NCBI RefSeq assembly: GCF_001598255.1 | Contig: NZ_BCYP01000013.1 | Span: 86,416-150,415 of the forward strand | Reading direction: 5' to 3' | Length of the DNA stretch: 64,000 nt | Origin: Mitsuaria chitosanitabida ATCC BAA-476 = NBRC 102408 | Lineage (GTDB): Bacteria; Pseudomonadota; Gammaproteobacteria; Burkholderiales; Burkholderiaceae_C | Shown here: one piece after another, positions 1 through 7,442 of the stretch | Layout of the letters: each line of letters starts with the position of its first letter | Numbering within the stretch: position 1 is the first letter of the stretch | Position numbers and translations under genes: made by a program | The notes under the pieces: model-generated | The model's input: the letters and a program-made list of their open reading frames with translations, nothing else | What the model was told of the DNA's origin: nothing | The model's database searches: none

Positions 1-162
1 GCTGCTGTCCGCGTGCGCGACCTTGGCCCCGGAGGCCGGCGTGGCCGCGGGCATGGTGGCCTGGGCCGAGGCGGCGCCAGCGGCGAGACAGCCGCCGACG
101 GCCAGGACGATCGCGGCGAGGGCGGGCGCGCGACGGACGCGCGAGGAGGTGTTGACGGTCAT
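1..162 (-). CDS. Truncated secreted protein (N-terminal 54 residues only)
   Basis: Only the first 54 codons are in the window; the gene continues beyond base 1. The start is ATG at 160-162 on the minus strand. The visible protein has a short basic start (SSRVRR), a hydrophobic core and an A-S-A-Q-A signal peptidase I site near residue 35, so it should be exported. A V-G-G-C stretch near residue 25 weakly resembles a lipobox. The mature part seen so far is Ala/Ser/Thr-rich. The family cannot be named from this fragment. Confidence 0.6.
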   Translation of the reverse strand, partial: MTVNTSSRVRRAPALAAIVLAVGGCLAAGAASAQATMPAATPASGAKVAHADSS

Positions 163-237
163 GAAGGCACTCCGTGAAGTGGGTGATGCCTCCTGGTCAG
201 CAATCGCGGTGCCCGCGTCCCGCCGGGCCGTCGCGCC

Positions 238-1329
238 TCAGGTCCTGGGCAGGGCCTTGTACTGGACGCCGACCTCCGTCAGCGCGCCCGACCCCGCCAG
301 CAGACTGCTGAAGTGCGGATCCGAGGCAAGGCGCCCGGTGAACCACGCATAGCGCTGCACGTCCGCGCGACCCTCGCAGAGGGCGACCATCTCGGCCATC
401 TGCGCCTTCTGCTTGGCGGCGGTGTCGATCTGCGCGCCATCGTTCTGCGCATGCCAGTTCGCCATCTCGGTGACCCAGAAGGGCTTGCCATACTTCTTGA
501 GCCGATCGAGCTGATCACCCAGCCCGTAGTCGTACCAGTGGAAACCGAGCGCGTCGATCTGCGGATCGCGGCCGCCATTGGCGTTGCGATAGGCGGCGAG
601 GAAGGCGTCCATCCACACGACCGGATCGCTGTAGCCCGGCATCGTGCCCCAGGTGATCTGCGGCCCGACGAGCTTCACGCCGGTCTGGCGCGCGACGTCC
701 TCGTAGCGCGGCCACTGCGCGGCGGCGGTGGCCGGATCGATGTTGGCCTGGTCGACGAGGTTGGGCTCGTTGAGCAGCAGCAGCGCGGTGACGGTCGGCC
801 GGGCCTTGAGCGCGGCGACGACCTGCGCGGTGTCGAAGCTGAAGTTCCACAGCATCGGGACATGGGTCATGGCGCCAGCGATGGTGGGATCGGCACGGAC
901 CGTGGCGGCCGGGTCCAGCGCCCAGTTGAACCACCAGCCCACCGGCCCCGCGAGCGCGTCGAAGTCCGCCTTGTCGCGCAGGTCGTAGGCGACGCCACGC
1001 TTGAGCGTGACGGTCGGTGGCGCCGGGGTGGGCGAGGGCGCGGGGCTCGGGGAGGGGCTGGGCGAGGGACTCGGCGACGGGCTGGGAGACGGGCTGGGAG
1101 ACGGGCTGGGAGACGGGCTGGGAGACGGGCTGGGCGAGGGTCCCGCGGCCGGCGCGGCGGGCGAGCCCGCGCTGTCGCCGCCGCAGGCGCCGAGCGTCAC
1201 GCTCAACACGCCGGCCCCGGCGAAGGCGAGCAGGCGACGCCGATCCACGTCGGGCGGCGGCGGCGCGGTCAGCGCGTCGGGGTCGAGGAGCATCGGGGGA
1301 ACGGGCGGCTTGGGCATGGTGAACTTCAC
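238..1329 (-). CDS. Tat-type lipoprotein with GH128-like glycosidase domain
   Basis: Predicted surface or periplasmic lipoprotein with an Asl1-like (GH128, beta-1,3-glucanase clan) catalytic domain. An unusually long N-terminus precedes an R-R-R-L-L twin-arginine-like motif, a hydrophobic segment and an L-G-A-C lipobox near residue 49. A Ser-Pro dipeptide linker follows (about residues 63-105), then the TIM-barrel domain. The barrel has the family landmarks GWWFNWA, PMLW, LLNEPN (probable acid/base Glu) and FWVTEM (probable nucleophile Glu). The start read here is GTG at 1327-1329; an in-frame ATG four codons on (1317) is an alternative. The neighbours give no pathway. The family assignment rests on motifs I recognise; the substrate is inferred. 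Confidence 0.75.
   Translation of the reverse strand: MKFTMPKPPVPPMLLDPDALTAPPPPDVDRRRLLAFAGAGVLSVTLGACGGDSAGSPAAPAAGPSPSPSPSPSPSPSPSPSPSPSPSPSPSPSPSPAPSPTPAPPTVTLKRGVAYDLRDKADFDALAGPVGWWFNWALDPAATVRADPTIAGAMTHVPMLWNFSFDTAQVVAALKARPTVTALLLLNEPNLVDQANIDPATAAAQWPRYEDVARQTGVKLVGPQITWGTMPGYSDPVVWMDAFLAAYRNANGGRDPQIDALGFHWYDYGLGDQLDRLKKYGKPFWVTEMANWHAQNDGAQIDTAAKQKAQMAEMVALCEGRADVQRYAWFTGRLASDPHFSSLLAGSGALTEVGVQYKALPRT
1029..1140 (-). repeat. Tandem repeat encoding a Ser-Pro linker
   Basis: The linker of the GH128-like lipoprotein is built from a degenerate 6-bp unit. It becomes an exact 12-bp repeat (gggctgggagac on the + strand) in four head-to-tail copies at 1079-1126, with a variant fifth copy at 1127-1138. 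Each 12-mer encodes (Ser-Pro)2, so copy-number change would alter linker length without shifting the frame. Confidence 0.85.
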
Positions 1330-1410
1330 GACGATGAGGCTGTCCCCGGAATGGGGGTCAGGTCTTGCGGCGCGGAGTATGGGTGCGGTGGCCTACAAAT
1401 GTCCGGGGAT

Positions 1411-1431
1411 GAAACATATCGTTAATGTTTC
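1411..1431. promoter_or_regulatory. Inverted repeat GAAACAT-N7-ATGTTTC
   Basis: A perfect 7-bp inverted repeat with a 7-bp AT-rich spacer lies in the divergent region between the GH128-like gene and the MFS gene, 82 bp upstream of the former's start. Its symmetry and AT content in a very GC-rich background suggest an operator, perhaps of the LacI or GntR type. No cognate regulator is adjacent, so the role is inferred. Confidence 0.35.
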
Positions 1432-1512
1432 TGACGCCTGCGTTCAAGAATGACAGCGGCCCCTCGGGAAAGCCCCGAAGACGCCGGGGTCCGTGTAGCG
1501 GTGCGCTCCCCT

Positions 1513-1526
1513 TGACAACCTTGTCA
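1513..1526. promoter_or_regulatory. Palindrome TGACAACCTTGTCA overlapping a TTGACA box
   Basis: A palindrome with 6-bp arms and a 2-bp centre starts inside a consensus-like -35 hexamer (TTGACA, 1512-1517), about 115 bp upstream of the MFS start. It could be a repressor site over the MFS promoter. No convincing -10 hexamer was found at standard spacing, so this is tentative. Confidence 0.3.
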
Positions 1527-1628
1527 GACTGCCGGGCGACAGGCGGCTCGATCGGCGGTTTCGCGCGCGGTACGGCGCCTACAGTCACGCCAGCTTCACG
1601 CGATTCCCGCAGCTCACGCCGTCCGACG

Positions 1629-2849
1629 ATGTCCGCCACGCCCACCCCCACCGACGCTTTCCCGGCCCCGACGCCGCGCCGCCTGCTCGCGGCCGCCTGG
1701 GCCCTGCGCATCCAGTTCTTCGTCTCGGGCGCGCTGTTCGCGACCTGGGGCGTGCACGTCCCCACGGTGAAGGCGCATTACGGCATCGGCGAGCAGGCGC
1801 TGGCCCTGGCGATGCTGGCCTCCGGCGTCGGCGCGCTGCTGGCGCTGACGCAGGCGGGGCGCGTCATCGGGCGCTTCGGGCCGCGTGGCGTGGCGGGCCT
1901 GACCGGCCTGGTCTGCGCGAGCGGCGTCTCGCTGCTGCTGACCCCGTCGGTGTACGGGGGCCTGGTTGGCATCCTGCTGCTCTTCGGCGCGACGGCCAGC
2001 CTCTTCGATGTCGCCATCAACGCCGAGGCCACCGAGATCGAGCACCTCGCCGGCCGTCCGCTGATGAGCGGCTTCCATGCGATGTTCAGCCTGGGTGGCA
2101 TGGTCGGCGCCGGCGTGGGCAGCCTGCTGCCGCTGCTGGGCTGGACACCGGGCACCCACCTCGCGACCGCCTGCGGCGTCGCCGTGCTGCTGATCCTGGG
2201 CGCCTGCGCCGCGATGCTGAAGATGCGCGCCGCCGGCGGGGAGAAGCAGCCCATGAGCCTGCCGCGCGGCGTGCTCGCGCTGATCGGGACGCTGGCCGCG
2301 CTGGGCCTGATCGCCGAGGGCGCGATGTACGACTGGAGCGTCCTGTTCATGAAGCAGGAGCGCGGCAGCTCCGCCAGCGTCTCGGCGCTGGGTTACGCGA
2401 GCTTCAGCCTGGCGATGGCGCTGGGCCGCTTCGCCGGGGACTGGGTGCGGGCGCGCGTGGCGCCGGTGCCGCTGATGGTGGCCAGCGGGCTGATGGCGGC
2501 CTCGGGCATGGCCCTGGCGCTGCTGGTGCCCGTCGAGCAGGCCGGTCTGCTCGGCTTCGCGCTGGTCGGGCTGGGCCTGTCCAACGTCGTGCCGGTGCTG
2601 TTCAGCGCCGCGGCCAAGGTCCCGGGCGTCAGCGCCGCCCACGGCATCGCGGCCGTGTCCTCGCTGGGCTACCTCGGGATGATGGCGGGACCGCCGCTGA
2701 TCGGCATGGTCGCGGAACACTCGTCGCTGACCGCGGGCCTGGCCTGCGTGGTGGTCTTCGCGGTCTTCATGGCGCTGAGCGCGGGGCGGGCGCTCGGCGG
2801 CGCCCGGGCGCCGGGATCGACCGAGGGCGGCGTCGGCGCGACGTCCTGA
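1629..2849 (+). CDS. MFS transporter (YbjJ-like)
   Basis: Twelve-helix major facilitator superfamily permease of about 406 residues in the inner membrane. The first helix pair carries the phrase FFVSGALFATWGVHVPTVK, typical of the YbjJ/FucP-like MFS group. Several Gly-rich helices (GFHAMFSLGGMVGAG) and an ALGRFAGDW motif after the central loop fit the fold. The reading frame is open further upstream, but those 68 codons are Arg/Ser/Pro-rich with no membrane character, so ATG 1629 is preferred. The substrate is unknown; relatives are sugar or drug exporters. It stands alone, divergent from the GH128-like lipoprotein gene. Confidence 0.8.
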   Translation: MSATPTPTDAFPAPTPRRLLAAAWALRIQFFVSGALFATWGVHVPTVKAHYGIGEQALALAMLASGVGALLALTQAGRVIGRFGPRGVAGLTGLVCASGVSLLLTPSVYGGLVGILLLFGATASLFDVAINAEATEIEHLAGRPLMSGFHAMFSLGGMVGAGVGSLLPLLGWTPGTHLATACGVAVLLILGACAAMLKMRAAGGEKQPMSLPRGVLALIGTLAALGLIAEGAMYDWSVLFMKQERGSSASVSALGYASFSLAMALGRFAGDWVRARVAPVPLMVASGLMAASGMALALLVPVEQAGLLGFALVGLGLSNVVPVLFSAAAKVPGVSAAHGIAAVSSLGYLGMMAGPPLIGMVAEHSSLTAGLACVVVFAVFMALSAGRALGGARAPGSTEGGVGATS

Positions 2850-3067
2850 GCCGCGCGGCGAGCGGCGCTCGCGGCCCGGCGCATCGCGTAGGGCATCGCC
2901 TGACACCGGGATGCGGCGATGTCCTCGGCGGGCATCGGGCGTTGCCGTCGTGCCGGGCTACGGGCCGGTCCGTACAGTACGTTCCTGACAGCGGTATTCG
3001 AGCTCCGCTGTTCATGCTTCTCTCTCGCATGGTCCGCCTCTCTCCCTCTGCGGGCGGACGAATTTTC

Positions 3068-3100
3068 GGCCCTGGTCGTGAGACCGGGGCCTTTCTTTTT
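3068..3100 (+). terminator. Rho-independent terminator
   Basis: A 10-bp GC-rich stem (3068-3077 with 3082-3091, one G-U pair) closed by a GTGA loop is followed by TTTCTTTTT at 3092-3100. The T-run is on the + strand, so it terminates transcription from the MFS side. It lies 218 bp past that stop codon and just before the 3' end of the convergent HD/LuxR gene. Confidence 0.8.
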
Positions 3101-3107
3101 GCCGCGC

Positions 3108-4778
3108 TCAGACCGGCAGCAGCCCCAGCGTCATGGCCTTGAGCGTGGCCGCGGCGCGTGTGCTGCAGCCCAGCTTGCGGAAGGCGCTCTCCAGATGCGT
3201 GCGCACGGTGCTCGGGCTGATGCCCAGCTCCCGCGCGGCCTCCTTGTTGCTGTCGCCGATGGCGATCCGGGCGAGCACCTCGGCCTCGCGCGCCGACAGC
3301 GCGATCGCGTCGCCCGCCGTGCCCGGCGCGGCTGCGGTGCTGGCCGCGGTCGACGCGGTCCTCGGGATCGCGCCGCACAGCGCCTCCACCGCCTCGACAT
3401 CCAGACGACCCGCCCGCGCCTCGGCGCGCAGCGTGGCGCGCGCGGCCTCGAGCGTGGCGGCCGGCCGGCCGGGGCGCGCGGTCCTCAGCGTCACCCAGCA
3501 TGCCGCCGCGATCAGCACGCGCGCCGGCCTCGGAATCGCCGCGCCCGCCACGCCGCGGAAGGCGCCGGAGCCATCCAGCCGTTCGTCGACATAGGACGCC
3601 AGCTCGGCCTCCGCGGTGAGCGCGCTGAGCCGCCGCGCCGCGCGTCCGGTCCAGTACGGCATCAGCCTCAGCCGCTCGCGATCGGCCTCGCCGAGGCGCC
3701 GTCCCTCGTTCCACAGCGCATTGGGCACCGACGCGCGCCCGATGCCATGCAGCAGACCGGCGCGATGCAGCCGCGCCTGGTCGGCCGCATCGAGGCCCAG
3801 CGCCGCGCCCGTCGCGCGGGCCGCCTCGGCGACGCGGCGCGACAGACCGGTCATCCAGGGCAGCTTCAGGTCGATGACGTCGGCGACCAGCGCGAGCGGC
3901 GTCTCGAGCGTCGCGAGCGATGCGCCGATGGCCGAGCGTCGAGTGCTGTCGTGCGCCGCTCCGCTGGCCGGGTCCCCGAAATCATGGCGCGATGCGTAGA
4001 CGGCCGCGTCGACGGCCGCGTCGAGCGCGAGCGCGTCCCGCTCGTGTGCGCCGTCGTCGAGCGCCGCCAGCCACGAGGCCGCGTGCGCGATGACCAGGTC
4101 CACCAGCGTCCGCGGATAGCGTGCGTCGGCGCGCTCCGCGATCTGCCGCAGCGCGGCCGTCAGGCCGTGCGCGCGCGAGAAGATCTCCAGGTCGCCCGCG
4201 AGCGCCACGTGATACACGGCCGCCGGCACCTGGTCGCCCCGCAGACCGGCCGGCGCGCCCAGACCGTTCCAGTTCTCGAAGACATGGCGCAGCGCGAGCT
4301 CGACCGAGGCCGGCAGGCCCAGCATGCGGGCGATCTCGCCGGCGACCTCGCAATGGATCAGGGCCATCTCGCCGACGCCGGCCGCGAAGGCGGCGGCCTG
4401 CGCGGCGGAGGCGGTCGTGAGCATGGCGTCGCGGCCGCGGACGTCGTCGCCGAGCAGGGTGGAGAACTCCGGCGCGTTGGCCGTGCAACCCGACCAGCGC
4501 AGCAGCGCGACGCAGGCCGCCTCGTCGATCGAGGCACGGTCGGCCCCGGCCGTTCCCGCGAGGCGGGCCGCCAGCCAGGCGGTGCGCGCGGAGTGGTCGA
4601 CGGGCTGGCCCATGCTCAGGTCGCCGACGAAGGCGAGGGCGCGGATCGCGTCCAGCACGGGCACGCGGGCCGCGGGATCGTCCGGCTCGGCGGCGGAGCG
4701 GGGATCGCGGGTGGCGGCGTCGGCCGAGCCCGCGAGGGCGGCCGAGGCGGGGAGGGTGGGGGACGTCGGATCGGTCAT
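3108..4778 (-). CDS. HD-GYP-like / LuxR-type fusion regulator
   Basis: A 556-residue cytoplasmic protein. Residues 60-210 and 290-460 each resemble parts of HD-GYP phosphohydrolase domains (WNGLGAPAGLRGDQVP near 170, LDGSGAFRG near 400). Residues 493-550 are a LuxR/GerE helix-turn-helix (LSAREAEVLARIA, STVRTHLESAFRKLG). The HD signature expected near 344 reads LHGIG instead of LHDIG, and the first copy has LRWSG, so metal-dependent phosphodiesterase activity is doubtful. It may act as a sensor or scaffold linked to transcription. It lies 61 bp downstream of the alpha/beta hydrolase gene on the same strand, so the two may share a transcript. Confidence 0.75.
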   Translation of the reverse strand: MTDPTSPTLPASAALAGSADAATRDPRSAAEPDDPAARVPVLDAIRALAFVGDLSMGQPVDHSARTAWLAARLAGTAGADRASIDEAACVALLRWSGCTANAPEFSTLLGDDVRGRDAMLTTASAAQAAAFAAGVGEMALIHCEVAGEIARMLGLPASVELALRHVFENWNGLGAPAGLRGDQVPAAVYHVALAGDLEIFSRAHGLTAALRQIAERADARYPRTLVDLVIAHAASWLAALDDGAHERDALALDAAVDAAVYASRHDFGDPASGAAHDSTRRSAIGASLATLETPLALVADVIDLKLPWMTGLSRRVAEAARATGAALGLDAADQARLHRAGLLHGIGRASVPNALWNEGRRLGEADRERLRLMPYWTGRAARRLSALTAEAELASYVDERLDGSGAFRGVAGAAIPRPARVLIAAACWVTLRTARPGRPAATLEAARATLRAEARAGRLDVEAVEALCGAIPRTASTAASTAAAPGTAGDAIALSAREAEVLARIAIGDSNKEAARELGISPSTVRTHLESAFRKLGCSTRAAATLKAMTLGLLPV

Positions 4779-4839
4779 GAAGGTCGGCGCCTCGCGCGGG
4801 CGCCGACCCCTGCCGACGCCCGCGCGCGCGGCGCGGACC

Positions 4840-5634
4840 TTACTTCGATTGACGGACCGCGTCCAGGATCACCGCGGCGACGGCCTCGGGATGCGATTGC
4901 TGCGGCACGTGGCTGCTGTCCAGCTCGGTGACGCGCGCGCCGATGCGCTTGGCCATCGCGGCCTGCTGCGCCGGCAGGATCATGTGGTCGGCCCGGGTCA
5001 GCAGGTACCAGGAGGGCTTGCCCTTCCAGGCGGTCGTGGACACGGGCTGCTCGAAAGCCTTGGCCTGGATCGGACCTTGCGTGGCCGCCATCACCGCGGT
5101 CGCGGACGCCGGCAGGTCCTGGGCGAAGTGGTCGCGCATGCCCTCGTCGGTCAGACGCAGGAAGCCCTGGGCGTCGGCTTTCAGATGGGTCAGCCCGGGC
5201 GGCGTCGGGAAGCCCTTGCCCTGGTCGGCGGTCGACTGGCCCTGGTCCGGCGCGAAAGCCGCGACGTAGACCAGCGAGGCGACCTTGTCCGAGCTGCCGG
5301 CCTCGGTGATCACCGTGCCGCCCCAGGAGTGGCCCACCAGCACGACCTTGCCGGGCTGGTCGTCGATGGCGCGGCGCGCGGCGGCGACGTCGTCCGCCAG
5401 CGAGCTCAGCGGGTTCTGCACGGCGACGACCTTCAGGCCTTCGCGCTGCAGCAGCGGGATGACCTTGGCCCAGTCGGAGCCGTCGGCGAAGGCGCCGTGG
5501 ACGATGACGACGGTGGGCGACGCGGCGGTGGTCTTCGCGGGCTCGGCCGCCCGCGCGGCGGAGGAGGCGCCCAGCGAGGCGGCGAAGGCCGTGGCCGCGG
5601 CGGCGGCGATCAGGAGGCGGCGGGCGGTGTTCAT
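4840..5634 (-). CDS. Secreted alpha/beta hydrolase
   Basis: An esterase-like alpha/beta-fold hydrolase of 264 residues, predicted exported. The ATG at 5632-5634 follows a GGAG ribosome site and opens a clear signal peptide (RRLLIAAAAATAFAAS ... ARA). The mature part shows the oxyanion HG motif (IVHGAFADG), the nucleophile elbow G-H-S-W-G-G (Ser), a late Asp in the RADHM region and a C-terminal His (DSSHVPQQSHP). The sequence resembles the pyrethroid/salicylate-esterase-like group (EstC/MenH-like). The natural substrate is not evident. The HD/LuxR regulator follows 61 bp downstream. Confidence 0.8.
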   Translation of the reverse strand: MNTARRLLIAAAAATAFAASLGASSAARAAEPAKTTAASPTVVIVHGAFADGSDWAKVIPLLQREGLKVVAVQNPLSSLADDVAAARRAIDDQPGKVVLVGHSWGGTVITEAGSSDKVASLVYVAAFAPDQGQSTADQGKGFPTPPGLTHLKADAQGFLRLTDEGMRDHFAQDLPASATAVMAATQGPIQAKAFEQPVSTTAWKGKPSWYLLTRADHMILPAQQAAMAKRIGARVTELDSSHVPQQSHPEAVAAVILDAVRQSK

Positions 5635-6235
5635 GAGGGGGCTCCGGGGTGGTTGGTGGAAGGCCTCCACTGTCGCGAAACGCCGCGATCGGCGGTATCG
5701 GACGAATGTCCGAGGCGGCGCCTGCCCCGTGGTTCACGTCGGGTACCGCGCCATCGGGAGTTGCCCGAGGTGCGCAACAGTCCGGGGCCGGTCCGGCGAC
5801 CCGGCGACGTCATTCCCGCTTGGACATGACGCCCGGGGGCGGTCCGCCGCCACGGTGCGCGCGGCGGCATCGACGCGGGCCGTCACCGGGTGCCAGGTCT
5901 TGCCGCCGACCGCGCAACCGGGCGTTTGCGCGGGTTTGCGGCGCGTTTGCGCGGGCCACGCGACGGGAACCGGGGACGTGGTGAAGCAAATCCCTCCTTC
6001 GTGAAATCCCTGTGAAGCCGCGGCCCGGGCTAGGGAAATCGCTCCCCCCGCACCGAGGGGGAACTGCTCCTTTGGCCCCTGTAAAGGCCTGTGAAGTACG
6101 TCACACAATCGGCGCGCCCCAGTGGCCGGTTTCCCCCGAGCCGGTCGCGAGGAATCGCAGGCGAGGCCCGCATCACGGGCCCGGTCTGTTCAAGGTCTGG
6201 TGGACATCCCACCGCATTCGCAGAAGGACGCAGCA
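5635..6235. other. 600-bp intergenic region with phased repeats
   Basis: This is the promoter region between the divergent hydrolase gene and the PEP-CTERM operon. The open frames here lack ribosome sites and family resemblance, so I call no gene. It holds the 13-bp direct repeat listed separately (5922-5955) and several GTGAA-type words nearer the operon (for example CTGTGAAG near 6009 and 6089). A ribosome site AGAAGGA lies just before the PEP-CTERM start. Confidence 0.5.
5922..5955 (+). repeat. Two copies of GCGTTTGCGCGGG on a 21-bp period
   Basis: The 13-mer occurs at 5922-5934 and 5943-5955, with a further TTTGCG between them. The TTTGCG words therefore start at 5925, 5935 and 5946, spaced 10 and 11 bp apart, one helical turn each. 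This is the geometry of response-regulator or other direct-repeat binding sites. It lies about 280 bp upstream of the PEP-CTERM operon. Confidence 0.5.
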
Positions 6236-6898
6236 ATGTTCAAGAAAACCATCACGGCCCTGGCGCTGATCGGTGCGTTTGCCTCCGCGCAGGCCGCCGC
6301 CCAGATCGGGCCGAACTACGCCGAGGGATTCGATCTCCAACCCGGCAAGAGCGCCCAGCAGGTGCTGACCGGCAAGGGCTGGCTGATCTATGACAGCACC
6401 CCGCTGGGCCTGACCCACGCCTGGGGACAGGGCTCCAGCGCCGACTACGGCATCGACGGCCAGGCCGGCGGCGCCAACAGCTTCCTGACCTCCGACTACA
6501 ACAACACCGTCGCCGGCGGCTCGCTGTCGTCCTGGCTGCTCTCGCCGGTGTTCACGGCGTCCTACAGCTTCGACGTGAGCTTCTGGCTGCGCGGCATCCT
6601 GGCCGACGGCTACAGCGACAGCGTGACCTTCGGCTTCGTGAACGCCGCGGGCGACCTGAACAGCTTCGTGGCCGCCGACACCGTCGTGGCGGGCGGCGAC
6701 TGGACCAAGTACACCGTCTCCTTCCTGGCCAAGGACATCCCGGCCGGTGTGCGCTTCGCCATCGGCTACATCGGCAGCGCCGACTCGTCCAACGCCGTGG
6801 CCATCGATTCCTTCGCCAGCGTGCCCGAGCCCTCGAGCTGGGCCCTGGCCGGTGTCAGCCTGCTGGGCCTGCTGGCCGCGCGACGCCGTCGCGCCTGA
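6236..6898 (+). CDS. PEP-CTERM sorting-domain protein
   Basis: An exported 220-residue protein. ATG 6236 has an AGAAGGA ribosome site and starts a signal peptide (FKKTITALALIGAFASAQA). The body has the look of a choice-of-anchor/jelly-roll extracellular domain (SSWLLSPVF, Ser/Asn/Gly-rich strands). The C-terminus is a textbook PEP-CTERM tail: VPEPSSW, a hydrophobic stretch and the basic end ARRRRA. Such proteins are processed by an exosortase (not in this window) and usually reach the outer surface or the exopolysaccharide matrix. It is first in a set of three exported proteins, 109 bp before the next gene. Confidence 0.85.
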   Translation: MFKKTITALALIGAFASAQAAAQIGPNYAEGFDLQPGKSAQQVLTGKGWLIYDSTPLGLTHAWGQGSSADYGIDGQAGGANSFLTSDYNNTVAGGSLSSWLLSPVFTASYSFDVSFWLRGILADGYSDSVTFGFVNAAGDLNSFVAADTVVAGGDWTKYTVSFLAKDIPAGVRFAIGYIGSADSSNAVAIDSFASVPEPSSWALAGVSLLGLLAARRRRA

Positions 6899-7007
6899 TT
6901 GCCCGGACGCCGCGGCGCCTACCCGGTGCCGACGGCGGGGACCGGGCCGCGCGCGGCGCCGGACTCCCCCATCCATCGAGTCATCCCTTCGAGCAAGGAT
7001 CACGAAC

Positions 7008-7439
7008 ATGATCACCCGTATCACCCTGGGTCTGGCGGTCGCCATGGCCCTGCCGATGGCGGCGCAGGCGCAGGACGCCGGCGTGCTGCCCGTGGGCGCT
7101 GCCGAGACCGCGCCGACCGAAGCCCTGGTCGTCGTGCGCGACACCGTCACCGGCAAGCTGCGTCCGGCCACCGCCGACGAGCACGCCGCGCTGGCCGCGT
7201 TGCCGGTCAACGCCAAGATGCGCGTGGCCGGCCGGGCCGCCGCCATCACCCCGCAACGCAAGCTGCACAGCAGCGGCGCGGTGGGCGTGCGCGTCACCGA
7301 GGACATGATGAGCCACTCCGTCATGGTGCGCGGCGCCGACGGCAAGCTGGAGGAGGTCTGCTTCTCCAGCAAGGAGGAGGCCGAGGCCTTCGTCAAGAGC
7401 GGCGCCACCATCGCCAAAGCCACCCTGCCCACGGAGTAA
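7008..7439 (+). CDS. Small exported protein, post-PEP-CTERM-1-like
   Basis: A 143-residue protein with a signal peptide (ITLGLAVAMALPMAAQAQ). The mature part has a VVRDTVTGKLRPATADE segment, then VRVTEDMMSHSVMVRGADGKLEEVCFSSKEEAEAF. This layout matches small secreted proteins encoded next to PEP-CTERM and protease genes in betaproteobacteria that I recall as the post-PEP-CTERM-1 domain group. The match is from memory and tentative. The role is unknown. It lies 3 bp before the PA-domain protease gene, so the two are surely co-transcribed and may work together, for example as a propeptide-like inhibitor or chaperone (inference). Confidence 0.7.
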   Translation: MITRITLGLAVAMALPMAAQAQDAGVLPVGAAETAPTEALVVVRDTVTGKLRPATADEHAALAALPVNAKMRVAGRAAAITPQRKLHSSGAVGVRVTEDMMSHSVMVRGADGKLEEVCFSSKEEAEAFVKSGATIAKATLPTE

Positions 7440-7442
7440 GCG

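Noticed and set aside
1029..1140. Regularly spaced repeat considered as a CRISPR array
   Set aside because: The units are 6-12 bp without spacers and encode a Ser-Pro linker inside a gene.
2767..3016. Minus-strand small frame starting MNSGARIPLSGTY
   Set aside because: The first residues recall small zinc-ribbon proteins (SGxY), but the rest is Arg/Pro-rich, lacks the CxxC pairs and runs antisense into the MFS gene end. At most it is a relic.
5734..6108. 124-codon minus-strand frame in the 5.6-6.2 kb intergenic region
   Set aside because: No ribosome site, no family resemblance, and it runs through the repeat and promoter region of the PEP-CTERM operon.
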